From the NCBI RefSeq assembly GCF_051488665.1, contig NZ_JBPSEG010000001.1, positions 372,001 through 436,000 of the forward strand: 64,000 bases of DNA, given 5' to 3'. Positions 1 through 7,294 of this stretch are shown here, piece by piece. The DNA is from Melioribacter sp051488665. GTDB taxonomy: Bacteria > Bacteroidota > Ignavibacteria > Ignavibacteriales > Melioribacteraceae. Under the pieces are notes generated by a model. The model worked only from the letters and a program-made list of their open reading frames with translations. It ran no database searches and was not told where the DNA came from. Each line of letters starts with the position of its first letter. The stretch's first letter is position 1. The position numbers were made by a program, and so were the translations under genes.

Positions 1-1605
1 TTTCTCGTTGCCGTATTTTTTCAGATAATCGTTAAAATAATAGACGGAATTCGGAAAATCCTTTTTGTTGAAATAAGCGTAGGCTTTTCCTAAAATTACT
101 TGTTTGTTCAACAATAGATCCTCGCCGGAGGCAAGGTTATAATGCTTAATGGCATTATCGTATTCGCCCGAATAAAGATACGATTCGGCTATGTAAAAAT
201 TCACCTTTTCTTTTTCGAAATCTCTGAATTTATTATACAGAAACGTGAGATCGCTTAGCGCGTCGCGGTACCTGTTCAGATAAAACTCCGTTATTCCTTT
301 CCCCAATTTTGCGCGTTTGTACGGCTCGTTATAACTATTATTAACGCTCAGAGCTTCGTTGAAATAATTCCTTGCTTCACCGTATTTTTTTTCTTTCAAT
401 TTAAGTTCTCCGAGCAGAGTAAGAGCCCGGCTTTTGGTTTCGATATCGTTCGAAGACGCCGCATTTTTCAATATCGACTCGGCGTCTTTTTGAGTGGCGG
501 ATTCGAATAATAATGCGCCTTTACTCAAATTTACTTTTGACGCCAGCGGGTGATTAGGATAATTTTCGATGAATTCCCTGTAAAGGCTGTCGGCTTCTTC
601 CCTGTGGTTCAAATATCTTTTTGATTCGGCGCTCCAGAATAACGCATAGACGGAGATTGTATCGTTGCTTGTTCTATTTAAATTGCTGAAAATTTCATAG
701 GCTCTTTGATAGTCTTTGTTTTGAAATTTTATCCATCCGAGGTTGTAAATAATTTTTCGGCGCGTATCCTCCGATATATCGTATGCGGTCAAGTCCGACA
801 TTATTTTTTCGGCTTTATCATACTCGCCCAATCTCATAAAAGCGTTGGACAGATAATAATCTTTTTCTATTCTCGATTTCTCGTTCAGCTTATCGAGTAC
901 AGGATTGCTCAGTTCGAGCGTAGTTGTAGTGTAATCGCCTATCTTAAAATAGCAGATTCCAATACGCATCTGCGCCAGCGGCGCCAGACCGCTATCTCCG
1001 TAATACGATAAAAGTTCGTCGTAATTTGAAATGGCTTCCCGGTAATCTCTCAATTTTTCATAGACGGTTCCCAAAGAATAGATAGCGTCAATGAGATACC
1101 TGTTTGTAGTTGCGTTCGATATGCTCAAGTTGAAGTATTCTTCGGCTTCGTAGTATTTATTTTCCGCAGCATACGATTCGGCAAGCCAGTAATACGCGGT
1201 TCCTTTATGACTGCTTTCAGGATATTTTTCGACAAAATAGAAGAGCCTCTCCCTGCACTTACGATAAGCTCCGGCTTTATAATAAATTTCTCCGAGTCGC
1301 AAGAGCGAGAGTTCTTGATAATTTGAAAAGGGATAATCGGAAATCAGAGTTTCGAACTGAGTCGCAGCCGCCGAATAATCCGAAGTCTGGATTAAACTTT
1401 CACCGGAGTAATACAAAGCTGCCGCTTTCATTCCGTCGGCTGCATCTTCGGAGTTAATAACCATTGAGTAGTATCGATAAGAGTCGGTAAAATTTTTTTG
1501 ATTGTACAGCTCTGTAGCTTTATCAAAAATTTCATTTAGCGACTGCGCCCTTATTGTGGGCAGGCAGGAAATTAATAAAGAAAATAAAATTATTTTACGC
1601 TTCAT
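1..1605 (-). CDS. Tetratricopeptide-repeat exported protein (C-terminus beyond window)
   Basis: An open frame of 535 codons runs from an ATG at 1603-1605 to the left edge without a stop, so the C-terminus is missing. The protein begins MKRKIILFSLLISCLPTIRAQ, a clear signal peptide ending in an A-x-A-like site, so it is periplasmic or envelope-bound. The rest is a chain of degenerate TPR helices with recurring Y/F-Y-x-G/A-E and D-Y-x-x-A motifs (for example YYSGESLIQTSDYSAA and YLYSGEYDNAIKHY). Such proteins in the Bacteroidota/Ignavibacteria act as scaffolds in envelope complexes; no specific function can be named. It is not in an obvious operon with the next gene because a terminator lies between them. 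Confidence 0.85.
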   Translation of the reverse strand, partial: MKRKIILFSLLISCLPTIRAQSLNEIFDKATELYNQKNFTDSYRYYSMVINSEDAADGMKAAALYYSGESLIQTSDYSAAATQFETLISDYPFSNYQELSLLRLGEIYYKAGAYRKCRERLFYFVEKYPESSHKGTAYYWLAESYAAENKYYEAEEYFNLSISNATTNRYLIDAIYSLGTVYEKLRDYREAISNYDELLSYYGDSGLAPLAQMRIGICYFKIGDYTTTTLELSNPVLDKLNEKSRIEKDYYLSNAFMRLGEYDKAEKIMSDLTAYDISEDTRRKIIYNLGWIKFQNKDYQRAYEIFSNLNRTSNDTISVYALFWSAESKRYLNHREEADSLYREFIENYPNHPLASKVNLSKGALLFESATQKDAESILKNAASSNDIETKSRALTLLGELKLKEKKYGEARNYFNEALSVNNSYNEPYKRAKLGKGITEFYLNRYRDALSDLTFLYNKFRDFEKEKVNFYIAESYLYSGEYDNAIKHYNLASGEDLLLNKQVILGKAYAYFNKKDFPNSVYYFNDYLKKYGNEK

Positions 1606-1749
1606 TTAACCCGAATTTTTTATAAGAACTTTTTTAAATGCCTCGAAAAAACAAACTATAACTTCTATTCAAAAAATAATAATAATTTGCTTATAATGAT
1701 AATTCAGCCGGTTATACAAGCGCACAACTGCAACGTTCCGTGTTTAAAT

Positions 1750-1783
1750 AAAAAAAAAGCCGGCTCGTTGAGCCGACTTTTCA
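1750..1783 (-). terminator. Rho-independent terminator of the TPR gene at 1799-2557
   Basis: On the minus strand a 9-bp stem (AGTCGGCTC/GAGCCGGCT, one G-U pair) with loop AAC is followed by eight or more T residues. It sits just after the stop codon of the TPR gene. Confidence 0.9.
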
Positions 1784-1798
1784 GAACTTTTATCTTAA

Positions 1799-2557
1799 TT
1801 ACCTCATATACTTCAATTCATATTCGGCAAGTTTTTTATATTGCGGATCCTTTTTAGCCAGTTCGAAATATTCTTTGGCTTTTTCAGTATCCTGTTTTTG
1901 TTTCAAAGCGAGTCCTTTGTAATAATAAGCCGCTCCTTTAAGTTTCGAATTCATCGAAATTACTTTGTCGGCTGCCTTAATAGCTTCGTCGTAGTTTCCG
2001 TTTTCGTAATACGTATTTGCCAATAAAACGTATGCTGCGTCGAATTCATTGTATTTAATTGCTTCCTGGAGTTGTTCAATAGCTTTCTGATAGTTGCCGT
2101 CTTTTTTTGATTCTTCGGCAAGCTTAACATAAGCGCGGGCGATATTTTCATTAGCCTGATCTTTAAGGGATTTTTTAGTAGTCAGTTCCGCGAATTTTTT
2201 GAAAGCATCAACGGCTTCCTGATATTTCCCTTCCAGAAAATATGTGCCGCCTAAACCGTTATAACCGAGGCTGAATTTAGGGTTGTTTTCGACGGAATTT
2301 CTGAAAGCTTCCTCGGCTTCCGTCAATTTATTTTGTTTTTTATAAGCGACTCCTAATTGGTAAAAGATTCTGTAGTCTTTAGAAGATTGAAGAGCTTCCT
2401 GGTATTTTTTTATAGCATTTTCATAATTGCCGGCTTTTAGAAATTTATTTCCTTCATTATAGGCTTTAGCAGCATCAACGGGCATCTCCTGAGCATAGAG
2501 CGAAAAAGCAACGAATACAAATGCCAGCGATAAAACAAAAGAGCGGAATTTTTTCAT
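1799..2557 (-). CDS. Exported TPR-repeat protein
   Basis: 252 residues with a signal peptide (MKKFRSFVLSLAFVFVAFSLYAQ) followed by about six canonical TPR units (A-x-x-x-Y-N-E-G-N-x-x-L-K-A-G-N-Y-E-x-A-I, then repeats with G-x-x-Y-x-x-x-x-x-Y-x-x-A). TPRs form helical solenoids that bind peptides or partner proteins, here in the periplasm. The start follows a GAGGA ribosome-binding site. The ATG lies only 34 nt after tRNA-Leu with no terminator between, so it may be co-transcribed with the tRNA. It ends in a strong terminator. The biological partner is unknown. Confidence 0.88.
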   Translation of the reverse strand: MKKFRSFVLSLAFVFVAFSLYAQEMPVDAAKAYNEGNKFLKAGNYENAIKKYQEALQSSKDYRIFYQLGVAYKKQNKLTEAEEAFRNSVENNPKFSLGYNGLGGTYFLEGKYQEAVDAFKKFAELTTKKSLKDQANENIARAYVKLAEESKKDGNYQKAIEQLQEAIKYNEFDAAYVLLANTYYENGNYDEAIKAADKVISMNSKLKGAAYYYKGLALKQKQDTEKAKEYFELAKKDPQYKKLAEYELKYMR

Positions 2558-2591
2558 GATATCATCCTCATCTTATTATAAAAAGAACTTG

Positions 2592-2675
2592 TGCGGAAGG
2601 CGGGACTCGAACCCGCACGCCCTAACGGGCACTACCCCCTCAAAGTAGCGTGTATACCAATTTCACCACTTCCGC
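2592..2675 (-). tRNA. tRNA-Leu (anticodon GAG)
   Basis: 84 nt cloverleaf on the minus strand: acceptor GCGGAAG/CTTCCGC with discriminator A, a long D arm, anticodon loop TTGAGGG (GAG), a long variable arm (TGCCCGTTAGGGCGT) typical of class II tRNA-Leu, and T loop GGTTCGAGTCC. CCA is not encoded. A Bacteroidota-type promoter lies directly upstream. Confidence 0.97.
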
Positions 2676-2688
2676 ATAATGACGGCTC

Positions 2689-2719
2689 AAAAAATAAATT
2701 CATATTAGCAAAAATGCAA
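2689..2719 (-). promoter_or_regulatory. Promoter of tRNA-Leu (TTG-N20-TATTTTTT)
   Basis: Minus strand TTG at 2719-2717, 20 nt spacer, then TATTTTTT followed by G at 2696-2689. This fits the Bacteroidota -33/-7 pattern (TTG, TAnnTTTG) with one mismatch, about 14 nt before the mature tRNA. The same spacing is seen before several other genes here. Confidence 0.6.
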
Positions 2720-2745
2720 CACTATTTTTCAGGAATCGGGAATTT

Positions 2746-3201
2746 TTATCGATCCCGCTTCATAAGTTTCCGAGCCATATCGCGCCTGAACGTATATTCA
2801 AAAACAATTAATTTGGCAATTTCGTTCGTTTCGAGAATCTCCTCCAGGCTGCGATAAAATTTCCGTTTTTCTTCGCCGATTTTCATGTCGATTGAGTTAA
2901 TTTCCGAAATTGCCTTTTTGTAGTAATTATTGTCCGGATTTTTCTTCTCTAGATTTTCTTCCAATTCGCGCACCAACTCTTTTCTTTTTTCCAGCAATTT
3001 CCTTACTTCGTTTCGATATTCATTTCTTTTGGCGAAAAACCGGACAGCCTCTTCCTCGTTCAGGTCGAGAATTTCGATAATTTTGGCTTTTTCGAGCTGT
3101 TCGAATTTTTTGTACTCTTCCCACCCTTTTCGCTGCTGTCTCTCCGGCTGCGCATATATCACAATGCTCGAGAGTATTATTAGTATAAATATTTTCTTCA
3201 T
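2746..3201 (-). CDS. Small periplasmic Spy/CpxP-like helical protein
   Basis: 151 residues with a signal peptide (MKKIFILIILSSIVIYAQ) and an all-helical, highly charged body rich in K/E and R. It shows the features of Spy/CpxP/CnrX-type periplasmic helical-hairpin proteins: a leucine-containing first helix (AKIIEILDLNEEEA, resembling the LTxxQ segment), then long coiled helices. It is the third gene of the sigma/anti-sigma operon, 18 nt after the anti-sigma gene. In such loci these proteins sense or buffer envelope stress or metals. The family assignment rests on architecture, not on a strict motif, so it is moderate. Confidence 0.7.
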   Translation of the reverse strand: MKKIFILIILSSIVIYAQPERQQRKGWEEYKKFEQLEKAKIIEILDLNEEEAVRFFAKRNEYRNEVRKLLEKRKELVRELEENLEKKNPDNNYYKKAISEINSIDMKIGEEKRKFYRSLEEILETNEIAKLIVFEYTFRRDMARKLMKRDR

Positions 3202-3219
3202 AATGCCACCTGTGTTTTT

Positions 3220-3750
3220 TCATTTTTCATTAAACAGTAAATCCGTATCGATATAAAGTTCCGTAAGCAGATTATCGTCGGTTAAAAGATAATCAACCAG
3301 TTCCTGGTCTTCAATACTTTCGGGTTGAATATCGATCGTATAATCCTCTTCCGAATAGCCTGACGCCAGGTAATCCGCGACTATGTTTTTGATGACTTCT
3401 TCCTGCTCTAAAACATAATCGGTACTCGAATTTACCGGCGTATTGACAAATGAGAATATCAAAAGCAACGCCGCTGCCAACGAAATGGAAAGAGCGTAAG
3501 CAATTTTTCCGAATACCACTTTCCCCCTTTGCCTGTCGATTTTTTCTCTAACCCTGGGAAGAAGGTTTGCAAAATAACTTTCGTCGGCATCCGCTGCTGA
3601 ATATTCCTTCAATCGATTGATTATCTCCCCGGTTTTATCGAATTCTTCTTTCATGCGGGGCGAAACCGATAATTTTTCCTCGAACGATTTCTTTTCTTCG
3701 TCGGTCAGCAAACCTGAGTAGTATTTTAATATTTCTTCATTCGGTTTCAT
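3220..3750 (-). CDS. Putative membrane anti-sigma factor
   Basis: 176 residues. The N-terminal ~70 residues (MKPNEEILKYYSGLLTDEEK...) form a soluble helical domain placed like the anti-sigma domain of ECF partners, but it lacks the H-x3-C-x2-C zinc motif of ZAS proteins. One transmembrane helix spans about residues 82-102, and an acidic periplasmic tail follows. The gene overlaps the sigma gene by 14 nt, a coupling typical of a sigma and its anti-sigma. Expected role: hold the sigma factor at the inner membrane until an envelope signal releases it. Function is inferred from position and topology. Confidence 0.75.
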   Translation of the reverse strand: MKPNEEILKYYSGLLTDEEKKSFEEKLSVSPRMKEEFDKTGEIINRLKEYSAADADESYFANLLPRVREKIDRQRGKVVFGKIAYALSISLAAALLLIFSFVNTPVNSSTDYVLEQEEVIKNIVADYLASGYSEEDYTIDIQPESIEDQELVDYLLTDDNLLTELYIDTDLLFNEK

Positions 3751-4291
3751 TATTCATCCACTCCGTTATTTTTTTTATTGCGTGAAAATATGTCGCCTTG
3801 AGTCCGCCGACGCTTTTACCCGTAATCCGGGATATTTCATCGTAAGAAAGTTCGTCGAAATTACGCATAATAAAAACCTGTTTTTGTTTCGGCGGCAGTT
3901 TGTCGAGCATTTTTTCGAGCTTTTCTAATTTTTGTCTGTTATCCATATCTCTAACAATATCGCTCTCCGCTTTCAAATCGAAATCCTTATCATCGTCGTC
4001 AATCGAAAAAAATCTCTTTAAATTTTTTCTCTTCAAAAGATTAAGGCTTCTCGTCGTTACAATCCTGTAAATCCACGTAAAGAGCGACGATTGGAAATTG
4101 AAAGTATGCAACTTTTCATAAATCACGATCAAAACCTGTTGAGTAACTTCATCGGCGTCAAGATGATTCCCCAGCATTTGTCTTGCGTGCCAGTAAATCC
4201 GTTTCTGGTATTTTCTGACAATTTCGTTAAAAGCAGTTTCATCGCCTGCCTTGAATCTATTTACCAGTTCGAAATCGTTGTCTTTATTCAT
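3737..4291 (-). CDS. ECF-family RNA polymerase sigma factor
   Basis: 184 residues, the usual ECF size. Region 2 is about residues 10-85 (ETAFNEIVRKYQKRIYWHARQMLGN, then DADEVTQQVLIVIYEKL and FTWIYRIVTTRSLNLLKR), and region 4 about 128-178 (LDKLPPKQKQVFIMRNFDELSYDEISRITG, then SVGGLKATYFHAIKKI, the DNA-reading helix). It directs RNA polymerase to a small regulon. It heads the operon sigma, anti-sigma, Spy-like, and is transcribed away from a second Spy-like gene. The promoter on its 5' side has a mirror copy facing that gene, so the factor probably activates both its own operon and its neighbour. Confidence 0.95.
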   Translation of the reverse strand: MNKDNDFELVNRFKAGDETAFNEIVRKYQKRIYWHARQMLGNHLDADEVTQQVLIVIYEKLHTFNFQSSLFTWIYRIVTTRSLNLLKRKNLKRFFSIDDDDKDFDLKAESDIVRDMDNRQKLEKLEKMLDKLPPKQKQVFIMRNFDELSYDEISRITGKSVGGLKATYFHAIKKITEWMNNETE

Positions 4292-4313
4292 AGCGTTTGT
4301 ATTGACTACTTAA

Positions 4314-4340
4314 TAGACATCTCGGCAGCCTGTAAGGTTT
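4314..4340 (-). promoter_or_regulatory. Putative ECF-type promoter of the sigma operon
   Basis: Minus strand AAACC (4340-4336), 17-nt spacer, GTCTA (4318-4314). The AAC -35 and GTC -10 cores are those of ECF promoters. The -35 is one arm of a perfect 14-bp palindrome, GGTTTAATTAAACC (4336-4349). The -10 lies about 23 nt before the sigma start codon. Confidence 0.6.
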
Positions 4341-4344
4341 AATT

Positions 4345-4371
4345 AAACCCGTCGATAAATGCGGCTGTCCA
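4345..4371 (+). promoter_or_regulatory. Putative ECF-type promoter of the Spy-like gene
   Basis: Plus strand AAACC (4345-4349), 17-nt spacer, GTCCA (4367-4371), the same motif and the same spacing as on the opposite strand. The two -35 elements are the two arms of one palindrome, giving a back-to-back promoter pair. Confidence 0.6.
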
Positions 4372-4407
4372 ATGGTCGAATTCAAAATTAATTAAGGAGA
4401 AATCAAA

Positions 4408-4866
4408 ATGAAAAAATTAATTTCACTCGCGCTCGTACTAATGCTCGCAGTTCCGGCTCTAACATGGTCTCAGCCATTTGACGGAAAAGGTCGCATGCTT
4501 CTTTGCGATAAATTGAATTTATCCGAAGAACAGCAAAATCGTATCGACGATTTAAGATACGAATTAAAAGAAAAACTAATCGACCTGAAAGCAGAACTTC
4601 AAAAGAACCGTCTTGAAATGAGAAAATTGAAATCCCAGAGCAAGATCGACGAAGAACAATATATGCAGCTTGTAGAAAAATGCAATAATATACGTTCAAC
4701 AATAAGAACCGAAACTGCGAAACACTGGCTTGCCGTTTATAATCTTCTCGACGACAATCAGAAAGAATTATGGGCAAAATACAGAAACGAAAATTTCGGT
4801 TTCGGCAAAAGATTTAACAATAATTGCTGCGACGGTCAACCCCGCTTTAAAAGATGGCGGAGATAA
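4408..4866 (+). CDS. Spy/CpxP-family periplasmic protein
   Basis: 152 residues with a signal peptide (MKKLISLALVLMLAVPALTWSQ). The mature part has the Spy/CpxP pattern: LNLSEEQQNRIDDL, close to the LTxxQ signature, then two long charged helices (LIDLKAELQKNRLEMRKLKSQ) and a second LLDDNQKELWAKY segment. Spy and CpxP are ATP-independent periplasmic chaperones or stress sensors. The C-terminus has a CC pair and a basic tail. The gene has a good site (AAGGAG) before ATG, faces away from the ECF sigma gene and carries a matching ECF-type promoter, so it is a probable target of that sigma factor. A strong terminator follows. Confidence 0.82.
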   Translation: MKKLISLALVLMLAVPALTWSQPFDGKGRMLLCDKLNLSEEQQNRIDDLRYELKEKLIDLKAELQKNRLEMRKLKSQSKIDEEQYMQLVEKCNNIRSTIRTETAKHWLAVYNLLDDNQKELWAKYRNENFGFGKRFNNNCCDGQPRFKRWRR

Positions 4867-4879
4867 TCGATAGCCTCCG

Positions 4880-4908
4880 AGGCGTCCTTGAAAAAGGGCG
4901 CCTTTTTT
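4880..4908 (+). terminator. Rho-independent terminator of the Spy-like gene
   Basis: 10-bp stem AGGCGTCCTT/AAGGGCGCCT (one G-U pair), loop GAAA, then a run of T (4903-4908). The T run overlaps the stop of the convergent SDR gene. Confidence 0.92.
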
Positions 4909-5617
4909 ATTTCGGATTTGTAGGACGAATTTCTATTTCGCTAACGAGGGCATTCTGGGGCAGATTGATAATTACCGCCACCGTTTCAGCTACGTCTTCT
5001 GGTTTTAAAACTTTAGAAATTTCTTTAGGCGCCACGGGCGTGTCGATTATCATATCCGTTTGAACAGAGCCGGGACATACAGCCGCTACTCGAATATTAT
5101 GTTCCCGCAATTCGAGCATTAAGGACTTTGTAAAGCCCATCAACGCATGTTTTGTTGCGGCGTAGGTGGTTCCGTAGACAAAAGGATTTTTGCCTGCCAA
5201 CGAAGAGATATTGATTATTGTTCCGCTCTTATTCTGAACCATATACGGAACAACGGCTTTTGTAAAATTAAAAACAGCGTACATATTTACATTCATCTGA
5301 GCCATAAATTCTTCGATGGTAACGTCGACGAATTTCTTAAATATTGCCACGCCCGCATTGTTGATTAAATGGTCGACTCTTCCGAATTTATTCAAAACGT
5401 CTTTGACGGTGTCGTCAATAAAATTTTTATTCGAAACGTCGCCCGCATAAACTGACGGCTTCCCTCCTTTTTCGGTCACAAAATTTGCAGTTTCGTCGAG
5501 TTTGCTTTTGTCCCTTCCGATTAATATCAGATTCCCGCCGTATTCAGCCAGTCTGACAGCTATCGCTCTTCCTATTCCGCGGGAAGCGCCCGTTATTATC
5601 GTCACTTTATCTTTCAT
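4907..5617 (-). CDS. Short-chain dehydrogenase/reductase (FabG-like; candidate pterin reductase)
   Basis: 236 residues, a classical SDR: TGASRGIG cofactor loop at 9-16, NNAG at 87-90, catalytic Ser ~138, Tyr152 and Lys156 (Y-A-A-T-K). It reduces or oxidises a carbonyl with NAD(P)H. By sequence alone it resembles FabG-type enzymes. It is, however, the last gene of a tight group with a second SDR, folE and a tetrahydropterin synthase (4-nt overlap with the SDR upstream). Sepiapterin reductase, which completes tetrahydrobiopterin synthesis, is itself an SDR, so this is a candidate for that step. The family is certain; the substrate is inference. Confidence 0.9.
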   Translation of the reverse strand: MKDKVTIITGASRGIGRAIAVRLAEYGGNLILIGRDKSKLDETANFVTEKGGKPSVYAGDVSNKNFIDDTVKDVLNKFGRVDHLINNAGVAIFKKFVDVTIEEFMAQMNVNMYAVFNFTKAVVPYMVQNKSGTIINISSLAGKNPFVYGTTYAATKHALMGFTKSLMLELREHNIRVAAVCPGSVQTDMIIDTPVAPKEISKVLKPEDVAETVAVIINLPQNALVSEIEIRPTNPK

Positions 5618-6318
5618 TCAAGATCGCCTTCTTTTGGTCTTAATACTATTTCTTCGGTAACAATGTTGCTTTTAATTATAGCGAGGTCGTAAACAAGACT
5701 CGCAATTTCTTTTGGAGGCATCATTCTGTGTGAATACTTTTCGAGTATTGCACTGTCCCATATCGGCGTTTTCGTAGCTCCCGGGATTACATTAATAATC
5801 CGTATGTTGTATTTTCTTACTTCTTCGCGCAAAACATTAAGGTACGCATACAATCCGGTCTTCGAGGCCGAATATGCGCTGCTGTTTTTGAAAATCTTTT
5901 TTGTTACGACAGAAAGAATATTGATAATCGTTCCTTCTTTTCTTTCAATCATGTCGGGCAGTACCGATTTAATCGTGTAAATAGAGCCGAGCAGATTTAC
6001 TTCTATTATTTTTTTTATAGTTTCGATCGAGTCGTTTTCGGCTTTTTCAAACGACGTAAGACCGGCGTTGTTTATCAATACGTTAAATTTATATTTGGAG
6101 GAAAACTCTTTATAGAATTTGTCCACTTCGGCAAAGTCGGATACGTCCAATTTAGAAGGCTTTATAAGAGAATTTTCTTTTTCAAGAGCTTCAAGCAGGT
6201 TGAGTCTTCTGGCAGTGGCAACAACAGTATGATTTTTATTGGCAAATTCGAGCGCCAATTCTTTTCCAATGCCGGAACTTGCTCCTGTAATCCAGACGGC
6301 TTCTTTTAGTTCTTTCAT
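5614..6318 (-). CDS. Short-chain dehydrogenase/reductase (candidate sepiapterin reductase)
   Basis: 234 residues, SDR fold: TGASSGIG at 11-18, DVS at 58-60, NNAG at 83-86, catalytic Ser136, Tyr149 and Lys153 (Y-S-A-S-K). The ATG shares one base with the folE stop (TAATG) and the stop overlaps the next SDR by 4 nt, so translation is coupled. It differs clearly from its SDR neighbour (about 30% similarity by eye), so the pair is not a recent duplication and may carry out two successive side-chain reductions. Context points to pterin metabolism. The alternative is a general YdfG-like dehydrogenase. Confidence 0.9.
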   Translation of the reverse strand: MKELKEAVWITGASSGIGKELALEFANKNHTVVATARRLNLLEALEKENSLIKPSKLDVSDFAEVDKFYKEFSSKYKFNVLINNAGLTSFEKAENDSIETIKKIIEVNLLGSIYTIKSVLPDMIERKEGTIINILSVVTKKIFKNSSAYSASKTGLYAYLNVLREEVRKYNIRIINVIPGATKTPIWDSAILEKYSHRMMPPKEIASLVYDLAIIKSNIVTEEIVLRPKEGDLE

Positions 6319-6884
6319 TATATCCTCTTTTGAGCGATCAGATTAAGAAATTCGGATCGGGTGCGCGTGTCTTCGGAAAATACGCCGTGCATGGCGCTTG
6401 TGGTTGTTATTGAATTTTGTTTTTCAACTCCGCGCATCATCATGCACATATGGTAAGCTTCGATTACAACCGCCACGCCCGCGGGACTAAGATATTCTTC
6501 GATAGTATCCGCAATCTGCTGAGTCATTCTTTCCTGCACCTGAAGCCTTCTGGCATAGGCGTCAACAATTCTCGGCAGCTTGCTTAGTCCTACAATTTTG
6601 CCGTTCGGTATGTATGCGATGTGAACTTTACCGTAAAACGGGAGCATATGATGCTCGCACATGCTGTAAAAATCGATGTCTTTCACTATCACCATTTCGT
6701 CGTATTTTTCTTCGAAAATGGCTCCGTTTAAGATGTCTTCGATTTTTTTATTATAGCCCTGAGTAAGAAACTCATACGCTTTGGCTACGCGATGAGGCGT
6801 GCGTTTAAGTCCTTCGCGCGAAGGGTCTTCGCCTATTTCGTTAAGTATCGTAAGTACCGCATTTTCAACTGCTTTTCTATCCAA
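6318..6884 (-). CDS. folE: GTP cyclohydrolase I (FolE, zinc type)
   Basis: 188 residues. It converts GTP to 7,8-dihydroneopterin triphosphate, the first step of both folate and tetrahydrobiopterin synthesis. The zinc ligands of type IA enzymes are present: Cys76 and His79 in SMCEHHMLPFYGK, and Cys147 in YHMCMMMRGVEKQNS. The conserved GLSKLPRIVDAYARRLQVQERMT segment lies at 99-121. It starts 2 nt after the stop of the tetrahydropterin synthase gene and overlaps the following SDR by one base. The grouping with those genes rather than with folP/folK suggests that its product is channelled to tetrahydropterin synthesis as well as folate. Confidence 0.96.
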   Translation of the reverse strand: MDRKAVENAVLTILNEIGEDPSREGLKRTPHRVAKAYEFLTQGYNKKIEDILNGAIFEEKYDEMVIVKDIDFYSMCEHHMLPFYGKVHIAYIPNGKIVGLSKLPRIVDAYARRLQVQERMTQQIADTIEEYLSPAGVAVVIEAYHMCMMMRGVEKQNSITTTSAMHGVFSEDTRTRSEFLNLIAQKRI

Positions 6885-6886
6885 CT

Positions 6887-7294
6887 CTATTCTCCTCTGT
6901 ATTCAATGTAGTTATTTTCCGTTTCGTAAAGCTTAATCGAGTAGAGTTTACCGTTGGGAATTTTATCGGCCAGCTGATTCCAGATTCCGAGCGCTATATT
7001 TTCGGATGTAGGAATTTTATCCTTCAAAAAATCGACGTCCAGATTAAGATTTTTGTGGTCGAGTTTATCGATTACATTTTCACGAATAATCGATTTCAAT
7101 TTCTTCAGATCTATCAGATACCCGGTTTCCGGATTGACTTCGCCTGCGATTGTAACTTCGAGAGTATAATTGTGCCCGTGCCCGTTCGGGTTGCTGCATT
7201 TTCCGTAAAGGCTGAAATTTTCTTCGTCGCTCAACTGCGGATTATAAATTCGATGGGAAGCCGAAAAGACTTCCCTTCTTGTAATGTATATCAT
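6887..7294 (-). CDS. 6-pyruvoyl-tetrahydropterin synthase, eukaryote-like type
   Basis: 135 residues. It belongs to the PTPS/QueD family, which binds zinc through His14, His39 and His41 (FSASH, NGHGH). The catalytic cysteine Cys33 lies in GKCSNPNGHGHNY, a C-x5-HGH arrangement as in animal PTPS. QueD has C-x3-HGH and the folate-shunt PTPS-III has E-x2-HGH. The catalytic Asp79-His80 (KLDHKNLNLD) and the pterin-anchoring Glu124 (KLYETENNY) are also as in animal PTPS. The enzyme would turn dihydroneopterin triphosphate, made by the FolE encoded next to it, into 6-pyruvoyl-tetrahydropterin. Annotation as QueD (queuosine) is the usual automatic call; motif and context argue against it. Confidence 0.9.
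   Translation of the reverse strand: MIYITRREVFSASHRIYNPQLSDEENFSLYGKCSNPNGHGHNYTLEVTIAGEVNPETGYLIDLKKLKSIIRENVIDKLDHKNLNLDVDFLKDKIPTSENIALGIWNQLADKIPNGKLYSIKLYETENNYIEYRGE

Noticed and set aside
6887..7294. QueD (queuosine pathway) as the name for the PTPS homologue
   Set aside because: The cysteine-to-HGH spacing is five, not three, and no queC, queE or queF gene is in the operon. The animal-type PTPS reading fits better.
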